A DNA stretch of 64,000 nt, taken from positions 3,916 to 67,915 of the forward strand of contig CABSFC010000002.1 in assembly GCA_902476875.1 (NCBI GenBank). Direction: 5' to 3'. The notes under the pieces are model-generated. The model did not search any database. It was not told the DNA's origin and was given only the letters and a program-made list of their open reading frames with translations. The number at the start of each line of letters is the position of its first letter. Positions within the stretch are counted from its first letter, which is position 1. Source of the DNA: an uncultured Oscillibacter sp. (GTDB lineage: Bacteria; Bacillota; Clostridia; Oscillospirales; Oscillospiraceae). A program made the translations under genes and the position numbers. Below are positions 35,630 through 44,200 of the stretch, one piece after another.

Positions 35630-36565
35630 ATGAGCCAGTATATTCATTTTACGCAAGACCAGAAAGACCGGGCAGCGTCCGTAGACCTGGAGGAATTCCT
35701 GCGACTGCGCGGGGAAACGCTCATCCGCTCCGGCCCGGAGAAGCGGCTGAAAAGCGACCACAGCGTGACCGTTCGTGGCAGAGAATGGTACGACCACGCA
35801 TCCCGGCAGGGCGGCGGGCCGATCTCTTTTATCCAGACCTTCTACGGTCTTAACTACCCGGAGGCGATGACTCTTCTGCTGGGTGGGGAGAGCGGCGAGA
35901 TCGTCTACCCTGCCGCAAAGGAGAAAGTGCCGGAACCGCCGAAACCCTTTGAACTGCCGCCGGCCAATCGGGATATGCGCCGGGTGTATGCTTACCTTCT
36001 GAAACAGCGGCACATCGATCACACAGTGATCTCCCACTTCGCAAAAGAAAGGACGCTCTATGAGGACGCCCAATACCACAACTGCGTTTTTGTTGGCTTA
36101 GATGAAAACGGCATGGCGCGCCACGCCCACAAGCGCAGCACCAACAGTGCGGGCAAGTCCTTCCGCGTCAATGTGGAGAGCAGTGATCCCAGGTACAGCT
36201 TTCATCACATCGGGCAGAGCGAGAAGCTATACGCATTCGAGGCTCCCATCGACCTGCTCTCCTTTCTCTCCCTCTATCCAAAGAACTGGGAACAGCACAG
36301 CTATGTAGCGCTGTGTGGGACAGGCGGGAAACCGATCCAATGGATTCTGGAGCAATACCCGCGGCATCGGCAGACTATCCTCTGCCTGGACAACGATAAG
36401 GCCGGACGGGAGGCTGTGCAGCGATTACAGGCAGAGCTGCGGGACGGAGAGCATCAAAGCGGCATCCTCTGTCCTACTTTGAAGGATTGGAACGAGGATC
36501 TGTGCGCTCCCTATCAGGAGCAGGCAGAAACACAAGCCATGGTAACAGGGATGACAATGGGGTGA
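35630..36565 (+). CDS. DUF3991/Toprim primase-like protein
   Basis: The protein has 311 residues; ATG 35630 is chosen because GAGGTGA is 6 nt upstream. The N-terminus (LEEFLRLRGETLIRSGPEKR, WYDHASRQGGGPISFIQTFY) is the zinc-less primase-like DUF3991 region. The Toprim fold follows (LYAFEAPIDLLSFLSL, ILCLDNDKAGREAVQRLQAE, with Asp pair DND). Such proteins may prime complementary-strand synthesis in the recipient, as TraC of RP4 does after being transferred. The tail is VTGMTMG, close to the cargo-tail pattern. It lies between relaxase and VirD4. Confidence 0.82.
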   Translation: MSQYIHFTQDQKDRAASVDLEEFLRLRGETLIRSGPEKRLKSDHSVTVRGREWYDHASRQGGGPISFIQTFYGLNYPEAMTLLLGGESGEIVYPAAKEKVPEPPKPFELPPANRDMRRVYAYLLKQRHIDHTVISHFAKERTLYEDAQYHNCVFVGLDENGMARHAHKRSTNSAGKSFRVNVESSDPRYSFHHIGQSEKLYAFEAPIDLLSFLSLYPKNWEQHSYVALCGTGGKPIQWILEQYPRHRQTILCLDNDKAGREAVQRLQAELRDGEHQSGILCPTLKDWNEDLCAPYQEQAETQAMVTGMTMG

Positions 36566-36569
36566 CGTA

Positions 36570-38423
36570 ATGATAGAACAAATGACTCCGCTGATTATAG
36601 CAGCCATCGCCTTCGGAGCGGCCATCATGTTTATCTCCACCCTGTCCAACAACACATCCCTAAATGGGATCAAGAGCAAGACGGTGGGTGATGGGCAGCA
36701 CGGGACCGCAAGGTGGGCCACGAAAAACGAGGTCAAGGAAACCTTTGCCCACATCCCATTCACAGTGCGGGAATGGCGCAGCGGGAAGAATCGGCCTGAG
36801 CAACAGGGCCTTGTGCTGGGCAGCATGAAAAAGAAAAAGCATCTCACAGCGCTGGTGGACAGCGACGACATCCACTGCCTCATGATCGGTGCCAGCGGTG
36901 TAGGCAAGACCGCTTTCTTCCTCTACCCAAATTTGGAATACGCCTGTGCCAGCGGTATGAGCTTTCTGGCCCTTGACACCAAGGGGGATCTCGCCCGGAA
37001 CTATGGAACCATTGCCAGGAAATACTATGACTACAAGGTTTCGGTCATTGACCTGCGGAATCCCACTCTCTCGGACGGCAACAACCTGCTGACACTGATC
37101 AACCGCTATATGGACATTGCGCGGACGGACGCCAATAATCTCTCAGCCAGAGCGAAAGCGGAGAAGTACGCAAAAATCCTCGCTAAGACGATCATCAGCC
37201 CGGATGATAACACCAACTACGGACAGAATGCCTTTTTCTATGACGCTGCGGAAGGTCTGCTGACATCCACCATCCTTCTACTGGCGGAGTTTCTGCCGCC
37301 CACGGAGGAAAACCCAACGGAATGCCGCCATATCGTATCCGTGTTCAAGCTGGTACAGGATCTGCTGGAGCCATCCAAGGTGAAAGGGAAAAGCCAATTC
37401 CAACTCTTAATGAACAAGCTTCCGCCTGACCACAAGGCCAGATGGTTTGCGGGCGCGGCACTCAATTCGGCGGATCAGGCCATGGCCTCGGTCATGTCTA
37501 CCGTTCTCTCCCGGCTCAACGCTTTCCTTGACTCCGAGCTGGAGCAGGTGCTGTGCTTTGACAGCGCCATTGATGCCGAGACTTTCGCAGCGGAGAAGTG
37601 CGCCATCTTCCTGATCCTCCCGGAGGAGGACACCACGAAGAATTTCATGGCCGGACTGATGATCCAGAACCTATCCCGTGAGCTGTTCTCCGTTGCCGAT
37701 GAGAACGGCGGCAAGCTGAAGAATCGGGTGGTGCTGTTCTGCGATGAGCTGGGTACCATGCCGCCCTTTGATATCCTGCCACTTTTCAGCGCCGGTCGCT
37801 CTCGTCGCCTGACGCTGGTACCTATCATCCAGAGTCTCGCGCAGTTGGAAAAGAACTACGGCAAGGAGGGCTGTGAGATCATTCAGGACAACTGCCAGGA
37901 TACCATCTTTGGCGGCTTCGCGCCGAACAGCCAAACCGCCGAGGTGCTGTCCAAGGCTCTGGGAAGCCGCACAGTCCTCTCTGGCTCTGTTACGAAAGGC
38001 AAAGACTCCAACAGTCAGTCCTTGCAAATGGCGGAAAGGCCCCTTATGTCTTCAGACGAACTCAAAAGTTTGCCAAAGGGGGAGTTCATCGTGATGAAAA
38101 CCGGCCGGCACCCTATGCGGACGCGGCTGCGGCTGTTTCTCGACTGGGGCATCACCTTTGAGAATCCCTATACCGTGCCGGAGCGGACTGACCGCAAGGT
38201 GGCCTATGCCGGACGGCTGGAGCTGGAACGGAACATCTTGCGGCAATACAGCGTGATCAGCACAAAGAAAGAGATTGAGGTAGTCGAGGAGCCGTCCTCT
38301 GAGAGCCGCAAAAGCAGCATGACGCCGGAGCAGCGGGAGCGAAATCGGCGTCTGCGAAATCAGATGAGGAGGCAGCAGAAGCAGGGGCAGGAGCAGCAGT
38401 CAATGTCCCATGTGAAATCGTGA
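36570..38423 (+). CDS. VirD4/TraG type IV coupling protein
   Basis: The protein has 617 residues. One N-terminal membrane segment (MTPLIIAAIAFGAAIMFIST) is followed by the TraG/VirD4 ATPase: HGTARWATKNEV, Walker A MIGASGVGKTAFFLYPN (~104-120), ALDTKGDLARNYG, and Walker B VVLFCDELGTMPP (~387-399). The C-terminus is basic (RERNRRLRNQMRRQQKQGQE). The coupling protein picks relaxosome and protein substrates and hands them to the channel. It is therefore the expected receptor for any C-terminal signal on cargo. Confidence 0.93.
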   Translation: MIEQMTPLIIAAIAFGAAIMFISTLSNNTSLNGIKSKTVGDGQHGTARWATKNEVKETFAHIPFTVREWRSGKNRPEQQGLVLGSMKKKKHLTALVDSDDIHCLMIGASGVGKTAFFLYPNLEYACASGMSFLALDTKGDLARNYGTIARKYYDYKVSVIDLRNPTLSDGNNLLTLINRYMDIARTDANNLSARAKAEKYAKILAKTIISPDDNTNYGQNAFFYDAAEGLLTSTILLLAEFLPPTEENPTECRHIVSVFKLVQDLLEPSKVKGKSQFQLLMNKLPPDHKARWFAGAALNSADQAMASVMSTVLSRLNAFLDSELEQVLCFDSAIDAETFAAEKCAIFLILPEEDTTKNFMAGLMIQNLSRELFSVADENGGKLKNRVVLFCDELGTMPPFDILPLFSAGRSRRLTLVPIIQSLAQLEKNYGKEGCEIIQDNCQDTIFGGFAPNSQTAEVLSKALGSRTVLSGSVTKGKDSNSQSLQMAERPLMSSDELKSLPKGEFIVMKTGRHPMRTRLRLFLDWGITFENPYTVPERTDRKVAYAGRLELERNILRQYSVISTKKEIEVVEEPSSESRKSSMTPEQRERNRRLRNQMRRQQKQGQEQQSMSHVKS

Positions 38424-38432
38424 GGTGAGGCC

Positions 38433-38690
38433 ATGAGCTACTTCGGAACAATCTACGCCGACACAGAACTGCCTCACCGGGCCAGAGCGGTCTATATGTA
38501 TCTCAAGGATCGCTCTGACGCCCAAGGCAAATGCTGGCCGGGGATCAAGACGATTGCCCGAGAACTGCATTTGTCCCGCAGCACTGTCCAACGGGCACTG
38601 CGAGACTTGACAGCCAAGGGGTACCTCACCAAGGAGAAACGGCACAGACCGAATGGCAGCACCACATCCAATCTTTACACGATCCATTGA
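38433..38690 (+). CDS. HTH_36-type helix-turn-helix protein
   Basis: The protein has 85 residues; ATG 38433 follows GTGAGGTGAGGCC. The whole protein is a winged HTH: PHRARAVYMYLKDRSDAQGK, CWPGIKTIARELHLSRSTVQ (recognition helix), RALRDLTAKGYLTKEKRHRP. It resembles the N-terminal DNA-binding half of replication initiators and of small ICE regulators that end the VirD4 operon. It is likely a transfer-gene regulator. A strong terminator begins at its stop codon. Confidence 0.8.
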   Translation: MSYFGTIYADTELPHRARAVYMYLKDRSDAQGKCWPGIKTIARELHLSRSTVQRALRDLTAKGYLTKEKRHRPNGSTTSNLYTIH

Positions 38691-38730
38691 AAAAACGCAG
38701 TTCTTCCGCCAAGGGAGAACTGCGTTTTTT
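38690..38730 (+). terminator. Strong bidirectional terminator
   Basis: AAAAAACGCAGTTCT pairs with AGAACTGCGTTTTTT over an 11-nt loop. It ends the relaxase-VirD4 operon and isolates it from the recombinase module. The following ~180 bp (38731-38914) show no gene. Confidence 0.88.
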
Positions 38731-38914
38731 CAGTGAACCGAGGGGCAGGTCATGATGACACCCCTTGAAGGGCCAACTCTAACTGAGGATTAGTACAGAG
38801 AAAGAACAGTTATTTTTCATATACGTTAGCTTCGATAAAATTTCTTGTCCTGAAGCAGTGGGTTGAGGAATGGTTCCAAAACCGAGGTTTGTGCGTTGTC
38901 CGCATAGCGTCCAC

Positions 38915-38942
38915 TTTACAAGGTAAAATAATCTCATATTTT
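38915..38942 (+). promoter_or_regulatory. Putative sigma-A promoter of the tyrosine recombinase
   Basis: TTTACA (38915) and TATTTT (38937) are 16 nt apart, just upstream of the ribosome site GTGGAGG and ATG 38964. The leader would be only ~15 nt. Confidence 0.5.
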
Positions 38943-38963
38943 TTGAAGTGGAGGTTATTGAAC

Positions 38964-39809
38964 ATGGAAGAACGCATATTGACATCAGAACAGATTGCAG
39001 CCTATTGCTGCCACTTGAAAGAGGAGGAATGCGCTCCCGGAACGATGGAAAAGTATCTGCGGAACGTGTGGGTCTTCGCCCTGTGGTTGGACGGCAGGAG
39101 CGTGACCAAGGAGGCCCTTACCGGATGGAAGGAGTATCTGCTATCTCAAAACTACGCCCCATCCACCATCAATGGAACGCTGGCTGCCCTCAACGGCCTG
39201 TTTCACTTTCTCGGCTGGGAGGAGCTGCGGGCCAAGTTTTTGAAAATCCAGCGGCGGATGTTCCGGGATTCCTCCCGTGACCTGACCCGGAGCGATTATG
39301 ATGCCCTGATCACTACGGCGCGGGAGCGTGGTCAGGATCGGCTGGCCCTGCTCATAGAGGCCATCTGCGCCACAGGCATCCGGGTGTCCGAGGTGAAGTA
39401 CCTCACCGTGGAGGCCGCCCAGCGGGGCCGGGCGGAGATCACGCTGAAGGGCAAGATACGCACCATCTTAATTCCCGCCAAGCTGTGCCGCAAGCTGCTG
39501 AAATACGCTAAGAAAAATAAAACCGTCTCCAGTGAGATATTCCTCACCAGAAACGGAAAGCCGCTGACCCGCCGCCAGATTTGGGCGGAGATGAAAGCAT
39601 TATGCAAATACGCGGGTGTGGAGCCATCCAAGGTCTTTCCTCACAACCTGCGGCACCTGTTTGCCACGGCCTTTTACCGGGCCTGCAAAGATATTGCAAA
39701 GCTGGCGGATGTGCTGGGCCATTCCTCTATCGAAACCACCCGCATCTACCTCCTGACCTCCGGGGCCGAGCACCAGCGGCAGCTTGACCGGCTGGGACTT
39801 GTCTCATAG
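38964..39809 (+). CDS. Tyrosine recombinase (XerC/D-like integrase)
   Basis: The protein has 281 residues. The N-terminal SAM-like core-binding domain (ILTSEQIAAYCCHLKEEE, STINGTLAALNGLFHFLGWE) precedes the catalytic domain. That domain has Arg in CATGIRVSEVKYL (~140), Lys in LKGKIRTILIP, HNLRHLFAT (~227), GHSSIETTRIYL with His (~252) and nucleophilic Tyr (~262). All catalytic residues are present. The small size and lack of an arm-binding domain resemble Xer-type or phase-variation recombinases more than large ICE integrases. It lies upstream of a zinc-ribbon protein and a giant surface protein. Confidence 0.9.
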   Translation: MEERILTSEQIAAYCCHLKEEECAPGTMEKYLRNVWVFALWLDGRSVTKEALTGWKEYLLSQNYAPSTINGTLAALNGLFHFLGWEELRAKFLKIQRRMFRDSSRDLTRSDYDALITTARERGQDRLALLIEAICATGIRVSEVKYLTVEAAQRGRAEITLKGKIRTILIPAKLCRKLLKYAKKNKTVSSEIFLTRNGKPLTRRQIWAEMKALCKYAGVEPSKVFPHNLRHLFATAFYRACKDIAKLADVLGHSSIETTRIYLLTSGAEHQRQLDRLGLVS

Positions 39810-39939
39810 GACGAACTTAACATTCTGCCTTATAAACTCCGTGTATCTACTCCTCGCAACTACATAATACGATGAAATTGTATCATATCTTTTTTTGAAA
39901 CGCAAGGCGATACCGGGCTTTTTGGGCGCAAAAATCCCA

Positions 39940-40019
39940 GCCGCAAAAAGTCTTTTTTTCGCGGCTTCCCTCTGTGCGGCCTTTTGCCCCCATTCGGGGC
40001 AGAGGGCCGCTTTGTTTTT
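39940..40019 (+). terminator. Two terminator-like hairpins after the recombinase
   Basis: GCCGCAAAAAG/CTTTTT..GCGGC (39940-39964) is followed by the stem GCGGCC-GCCCC/GGGGC-GGCCGC (39976-40010) with TTTGTTTTT. A third small dyad, CCGTTTT/AAAACGG, lies at 40032-40050. The rest of the 308-bp gap (39810-40117) holds no gene. Confidence 0.7.
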
Positions 40020-40117
40020 GGTTTTTACGCACCGTTTTCGCTCAAAACGGCGGTGCTGCTCACAACGGAATGTTAATTCTGTGATCTTCCGTGTACGGCG
40101 AAGTGTGGTGATGAATT

Positions 40118-41293
40118 TTGAGAACAACTCTATATGACTACTGCCGGACGCATGACAGGCCCGAACTGCTTCGGGAGTGGCACCCGGCAAAAAACGCTCC
40201 GCTGACGCCGGAGGGGATTACCTACGGCAGCCATCGGAGCATCTGGTGGAAATGCGAAAAGGGCCACGAATGGCAGGCCGCAGTCTACACCAGGACGACT
40301 GGGAGCGGCTGTCCCTACTGCATGGGAAAACGGGCCTATCCGGGAGAAAACGACCTGGCCTCTCAGCGGCCTGACCTCGCCGCACAGTGGCACCCGACAA
40401 AAAATGGCGATGTGACCCCGGCGAATGTGCGTCTGGGAAGTCATCACATGGCATGGTGGGTTTGTGACAAGGGCCATGAGTGGAAGGCCATTGTGAAATC
40501 CCGCGCCATGGGCGGCACAGGCTGTCCCGTCTGCGCCAACCGGCGTCTGGCGCTGGGGGAAAATGACCTTGTTGCCACCCACCCGGAGTTGGCTCGTCAG
40601 TGGCACCCGACCAAAAACGGGAGCCTGACACCTCACGACTTGGGAGCCGGAACCCGGCGAAAGGTCTGGTGGCGCTGTGACAGGGGCCACGAGTGGCAGG
40701 CGGCGGTGTCCTCCCGCGCCGCTGGCGCGGGCTGTCCCGTCTGTGCGGGAAGGGCCGTTATTCCCGGAGAAAACGACCTGGCCAGCCTGTTCCCGGAGAT
40801 CGCGGCCCAGTGGCACCCCACTCGTAACGGCAATTTGACGCCGGAGAAGCTGACGCCATACAGCAACAAGAAGGTCTGGTGGTTATGCCCCTTGGGGCAT
40901 GAATACGCAGCGGCGGTATTCGCCCGGACCACAAGCTATTCCGGCTGTCCCTACTGCGCGGGGCGGAAGGTGCTGGTGGGCTTTAACGATCTTGCCACCC
41001 TGGAACCAAAGGTAGCAGCTCAATGGCACCCCACCCTCAACGGGGCGCTGACCCCGGAGCAGGTGACAACGGGAAGCCATAAAAAGGTCTGGTGGGGGTG
41101 TCCCAACGGGCATATCTGGAAAGCCGTCATTTATTCCAGAGCGGGGCCAAGCTCGCGCCAATGTGGATGCCCCGTGTGCGCCGGACGGATACAGCCGGAG
41201 CGCATGGAACGCTACCGCCTTGCTATGGCGGAGCATGAGAAGTTTCCGCGGGCAGATGTCCCGGAACAAAATAGAGAAAAAATGGAGGTTTAA
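40118..41293 (+). CDS. Five-repeat treble-clef zinc-ribbon protein (DUF4379-like)
   Basis: The protein has 391 residues from TTG 40118. Five tandem ~68-residue units each read W(H)P.KNG.LTP, then WWxCxxGHEWxAxVxxR, then GCPxCxxR, with the CxxGH and CPxC pairs set to hold zinc. This is the probable zinc-ribbon (DUF4379) family, often linked with homing or phage-like nucleic-acid-binding proteins. Each unit also begins with ENDLAS..P-type spacing. The stop is 4 nt before the surface-protein ATG, so the two are co-transcribed. The function is unknown; nucleic-acid binding is inferred from the fold. Confidence 0.8.
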   Translation: MRTTLYDYCRTHDRPELLREWHPAKNAPLTPEGITYGSHRSIWWKCEKGHEWQAAVYTRTTGSGCPYCMGKRAYPGENDLASQRPDLAAQWHPTKNGDVTPANVRLGSHHMAWWVCDKGHEWKAIVKSRAMGGTGCPVCANRRLALGENDLVATHPELARQWHPTKNGSLTPHDLGAGTRRKVWWRCDRGHEWQAAVSSRAAGAGCPVCAGRAVIPGENDLASLFPEIAAQWHPTRNGNLTPEKLTPYSNKKVWWLCPLGHEYAAAVFARTTSYSGCPYCAGRKVLVGFNDLATLEPKVAAQWHPTLNGALTPEQVTTGSHKKVWWGCPNGHIWKAVIYSRAGPSSRQCGCPVCAGRIQPERMERYRLAMAEHEKFPRADVPEQNREKMEV

Positions 41294-41297
41294 GCAC

Positions 41298-44200
41298 ATG
41301 AAGAAGCGATTATTAGCTGTCTTTTTGACAGCGGCCATGCTCCTTTCCGTTTTGCCCGCTTCGGCGCTGGCTGCGGAGGGCGACGGGGACAATTCCGGTC
41401 TTGTGTATGAAGACTCGACTGACCCTGTTGCCGATCCCGTCGAGGATACGGAGGACGATCCCACTGACATCCCCGGCGAGCTGGACGAAGGCCCTGTTGA
41501 GGGCGAAGGCGATACCACGGTGACCGACCAGGAGCCGGAAGAGCCAGTCGAGGAGCCGACCGCTGAGGAGCAACTGGCCGAACTGATCGCAGCCCTGCCC
41601 GACCCGGCCAAGATTGACCCGCTGGACGAGGAACAGATGGAGGCGGTCTACAATCAGATTTCCGCCATTTACGCCTTTGCCGAGGCAAACGGCCTTGGCG
41701 ACAGAGATAACGGCTTACTCGACGAGGCTGCCAATGCAACCGTCAACGCCGTGATCGCGGCGATGAATTCCGTCCAAACACTGACGGAGCCTGACACAAC
41801 GATCACTATCGAAGAAGATACCATTTGGAACGATGCCACACCTCTGTCCGAAAATCTGACCGTCAACAGCGGCGTGACCCTGACCATCGGCGCACAGGTG
41901 ACCATCTCCGGCGATGTGACCATCTCCGGCGGCGGCACCATCAAGAGGGCGGATAGCTATACCGGCGATATTGAGGAGTATACGCAGGATTCTACAGACG
42001 CTGACGGAAATCTCTTGCAGAATGCCCCCGAAGCGGCGCACCTGTTCTATGTCCCTGCCGACAACAGCCTTACGCTGACCAATATCACCATCGACGGCAA
42101 CGCGGGCTGGGAATTGAGTGAAACCGCTCCTGAAATCGGCAATAAAGATAGCACACCTGATACATATAAAGCAGAAGGGTACACGGCGGTTATTGGCGCA
42201 ATGATCAGAAATGAAGGAACCCTGACCCTGAACACCGGAGCCACACTGCAAAATAACTTCAATTTTTATCAAACTGATAAATCTGGAACCAGCTTGGGCG
42301 GCGCGGTCTACAATGCGGGAGAGATGACCGTGAACACCGGAGCGGTTATCCAGTACAATTCCTCCCGTTACGGCGGCGCGATCCGAAACGAAAATGGAAG
42401 CAAATTGACCATCGCGGGCGGAGACATTCAGTATAATAACGGCTCCGCCGGTGCGGCTGGTATCATGGCGAACGCCGATATGGAATTTATGATGACCGGA
42501 GGCTCGATCAAAGGGAATGGTTCTCCGGTAACTGCCGGCTGGTCCGTTGGCTCCGGTATCTTCCTGGGCAACGGTGTTGTGGCGAACCTTACCGGCGGTT
42601 CCATTACCGGCAACAAAGGCTATTCGGGCGGCGCGGGAATTTACATCACCGCCGCTGCGGGGAAGGTCAATATCGGCGCTGTAACCATCTCGGACAATGA
42701 GGCGCTGAATAGTGTAACTCCTAACCTAAATATGGGCTTGGGCGGTGCAATTTACTCCCTGGCCTCCGGTGTGACCGTTTCCGGCGCAACGATTTCTGGC
42801 AATACAGGCAATCGTGGCGGCGGCGGTATTGCCGTTGGCGGAAGCGGTAAGATGACCATCACAGGGAATACCACGATCTCCAATAACACAGGCGGCTATG
42901 GCGGCGGCGTTTATGTCATGGAGAATGCAGTATGCACCATTGAAGGAAACACAAAAATCACAGACAACAAGATTGCCGATACGACATGGTCGCAGTGGGC
43001 TTCCGGCGGCGGCATCTATGTTATGACAAACGCGACACTGAATATCTCCGGCAGTGTCACGATCAGTAACAATACCGCGATTGGCACAACATATACCAAT
43101 AGAAACGGCGGCGGCATCTCCTCCGACGGTACGGTGAATATCAACGGAACTGATGTCAAGATTTCTCACAATACAGGCTATGGCGGCGGCGGCATTCGGG
43201 GAAATAGTGGGAGTAACACTACCGTCACAGGAAAGGTTACGATCTCCAATAATAAAGCTACTGCGGCTCACGGCGGCGGCGCTGACTTTGTGGCTGGGAG
43301 CTCTGCCAGCTTGACCGGCAGTGAAGTCTTGTTCACGGGAAACACAGCGTCTGCCAATCAAGGCGGCGGGATTCACTTTAACGGCACTGGCGCCAATACG
43401 CTTACGTTGGATGGCATCACCGTGAGCGGCGGCGAACTGGCAGAAGGTTTTTCTAACGCCAAATTAGGCGGCGGCATCGCGATCGAAGCCGCTGCGACCC
43501 CGGTAACAATCAAAAATGTGACCGTTTCCGGGAATAGTGCCTTGGAAAACGGCGGCGGCATTTGGATAAATGCGGGGAGCGTGAACATCACCGGCTGCAC
43601 GATTTCCGGCAACACGGCGGCTGCCAGCGGCGGCGGTATTTACACGTATATTAGTACTATAACTTGCGAAATCCAAAACACAGAGATTTCCGGCAATACC
43701 GCGAGCAGCACTACGAGTTACTTGGGCGGCGGCGGAATTTACGTCGGGAATGCTACAACGATGATCCTTGAGGATTGCACGATCTCGAATAATACGGCGG
43801 CAGCCAGCGGCGGCGGTATCCAGAGCCGCAGTGCTTTGATCATTAAGAATACAGATGTTCAAGGTAATACTGCTACTAATTACGGCGGCGGAATTGATTT
43901 GTACGCAGGCACGCTGTCGATCAGCGGTTCTCCTGTCATAATTGGGAATACGGTCAGCAACGCGGAAAATAACGTATATCTGCGGGTATACACTAAGGAC
44001 AGTATTAGTACGCAGCTTGTCATCACCCTCGCCGACAAACTGACCTCCGGCGCGGCCATCGGCGTGACGACGCAGACGGCCGTAATAGATGGTTCTCCTG
44101 TCCCGATCACCACAGCGGAGACAGATACGGACACGACCTATTACAAAGACGCCGCCCAGTATTTCGTCGCGGACGCAAAGCCCACAAGCGGCGGAACCTA

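Noticed and set aside
39817..40076. TTAACATTC/GAATGTTAA inverted repeat flanking 240 bp as an invertible switch for the recombinase
   Set aside because: Only 9 bp match, with no extension on either side. Such a pair can arise by chance in this length, and the enclosed DNA has no convincing promoter.
42700..43920. GGCGGCGGC-rich repeats suggestive of a tandem DNA repeat or CRISPR
   Set aside because: They are the coding reflection of beta-helix rungs (GGG motifs) with irregular spacing. There are no spacers of constant length and no cas genes.
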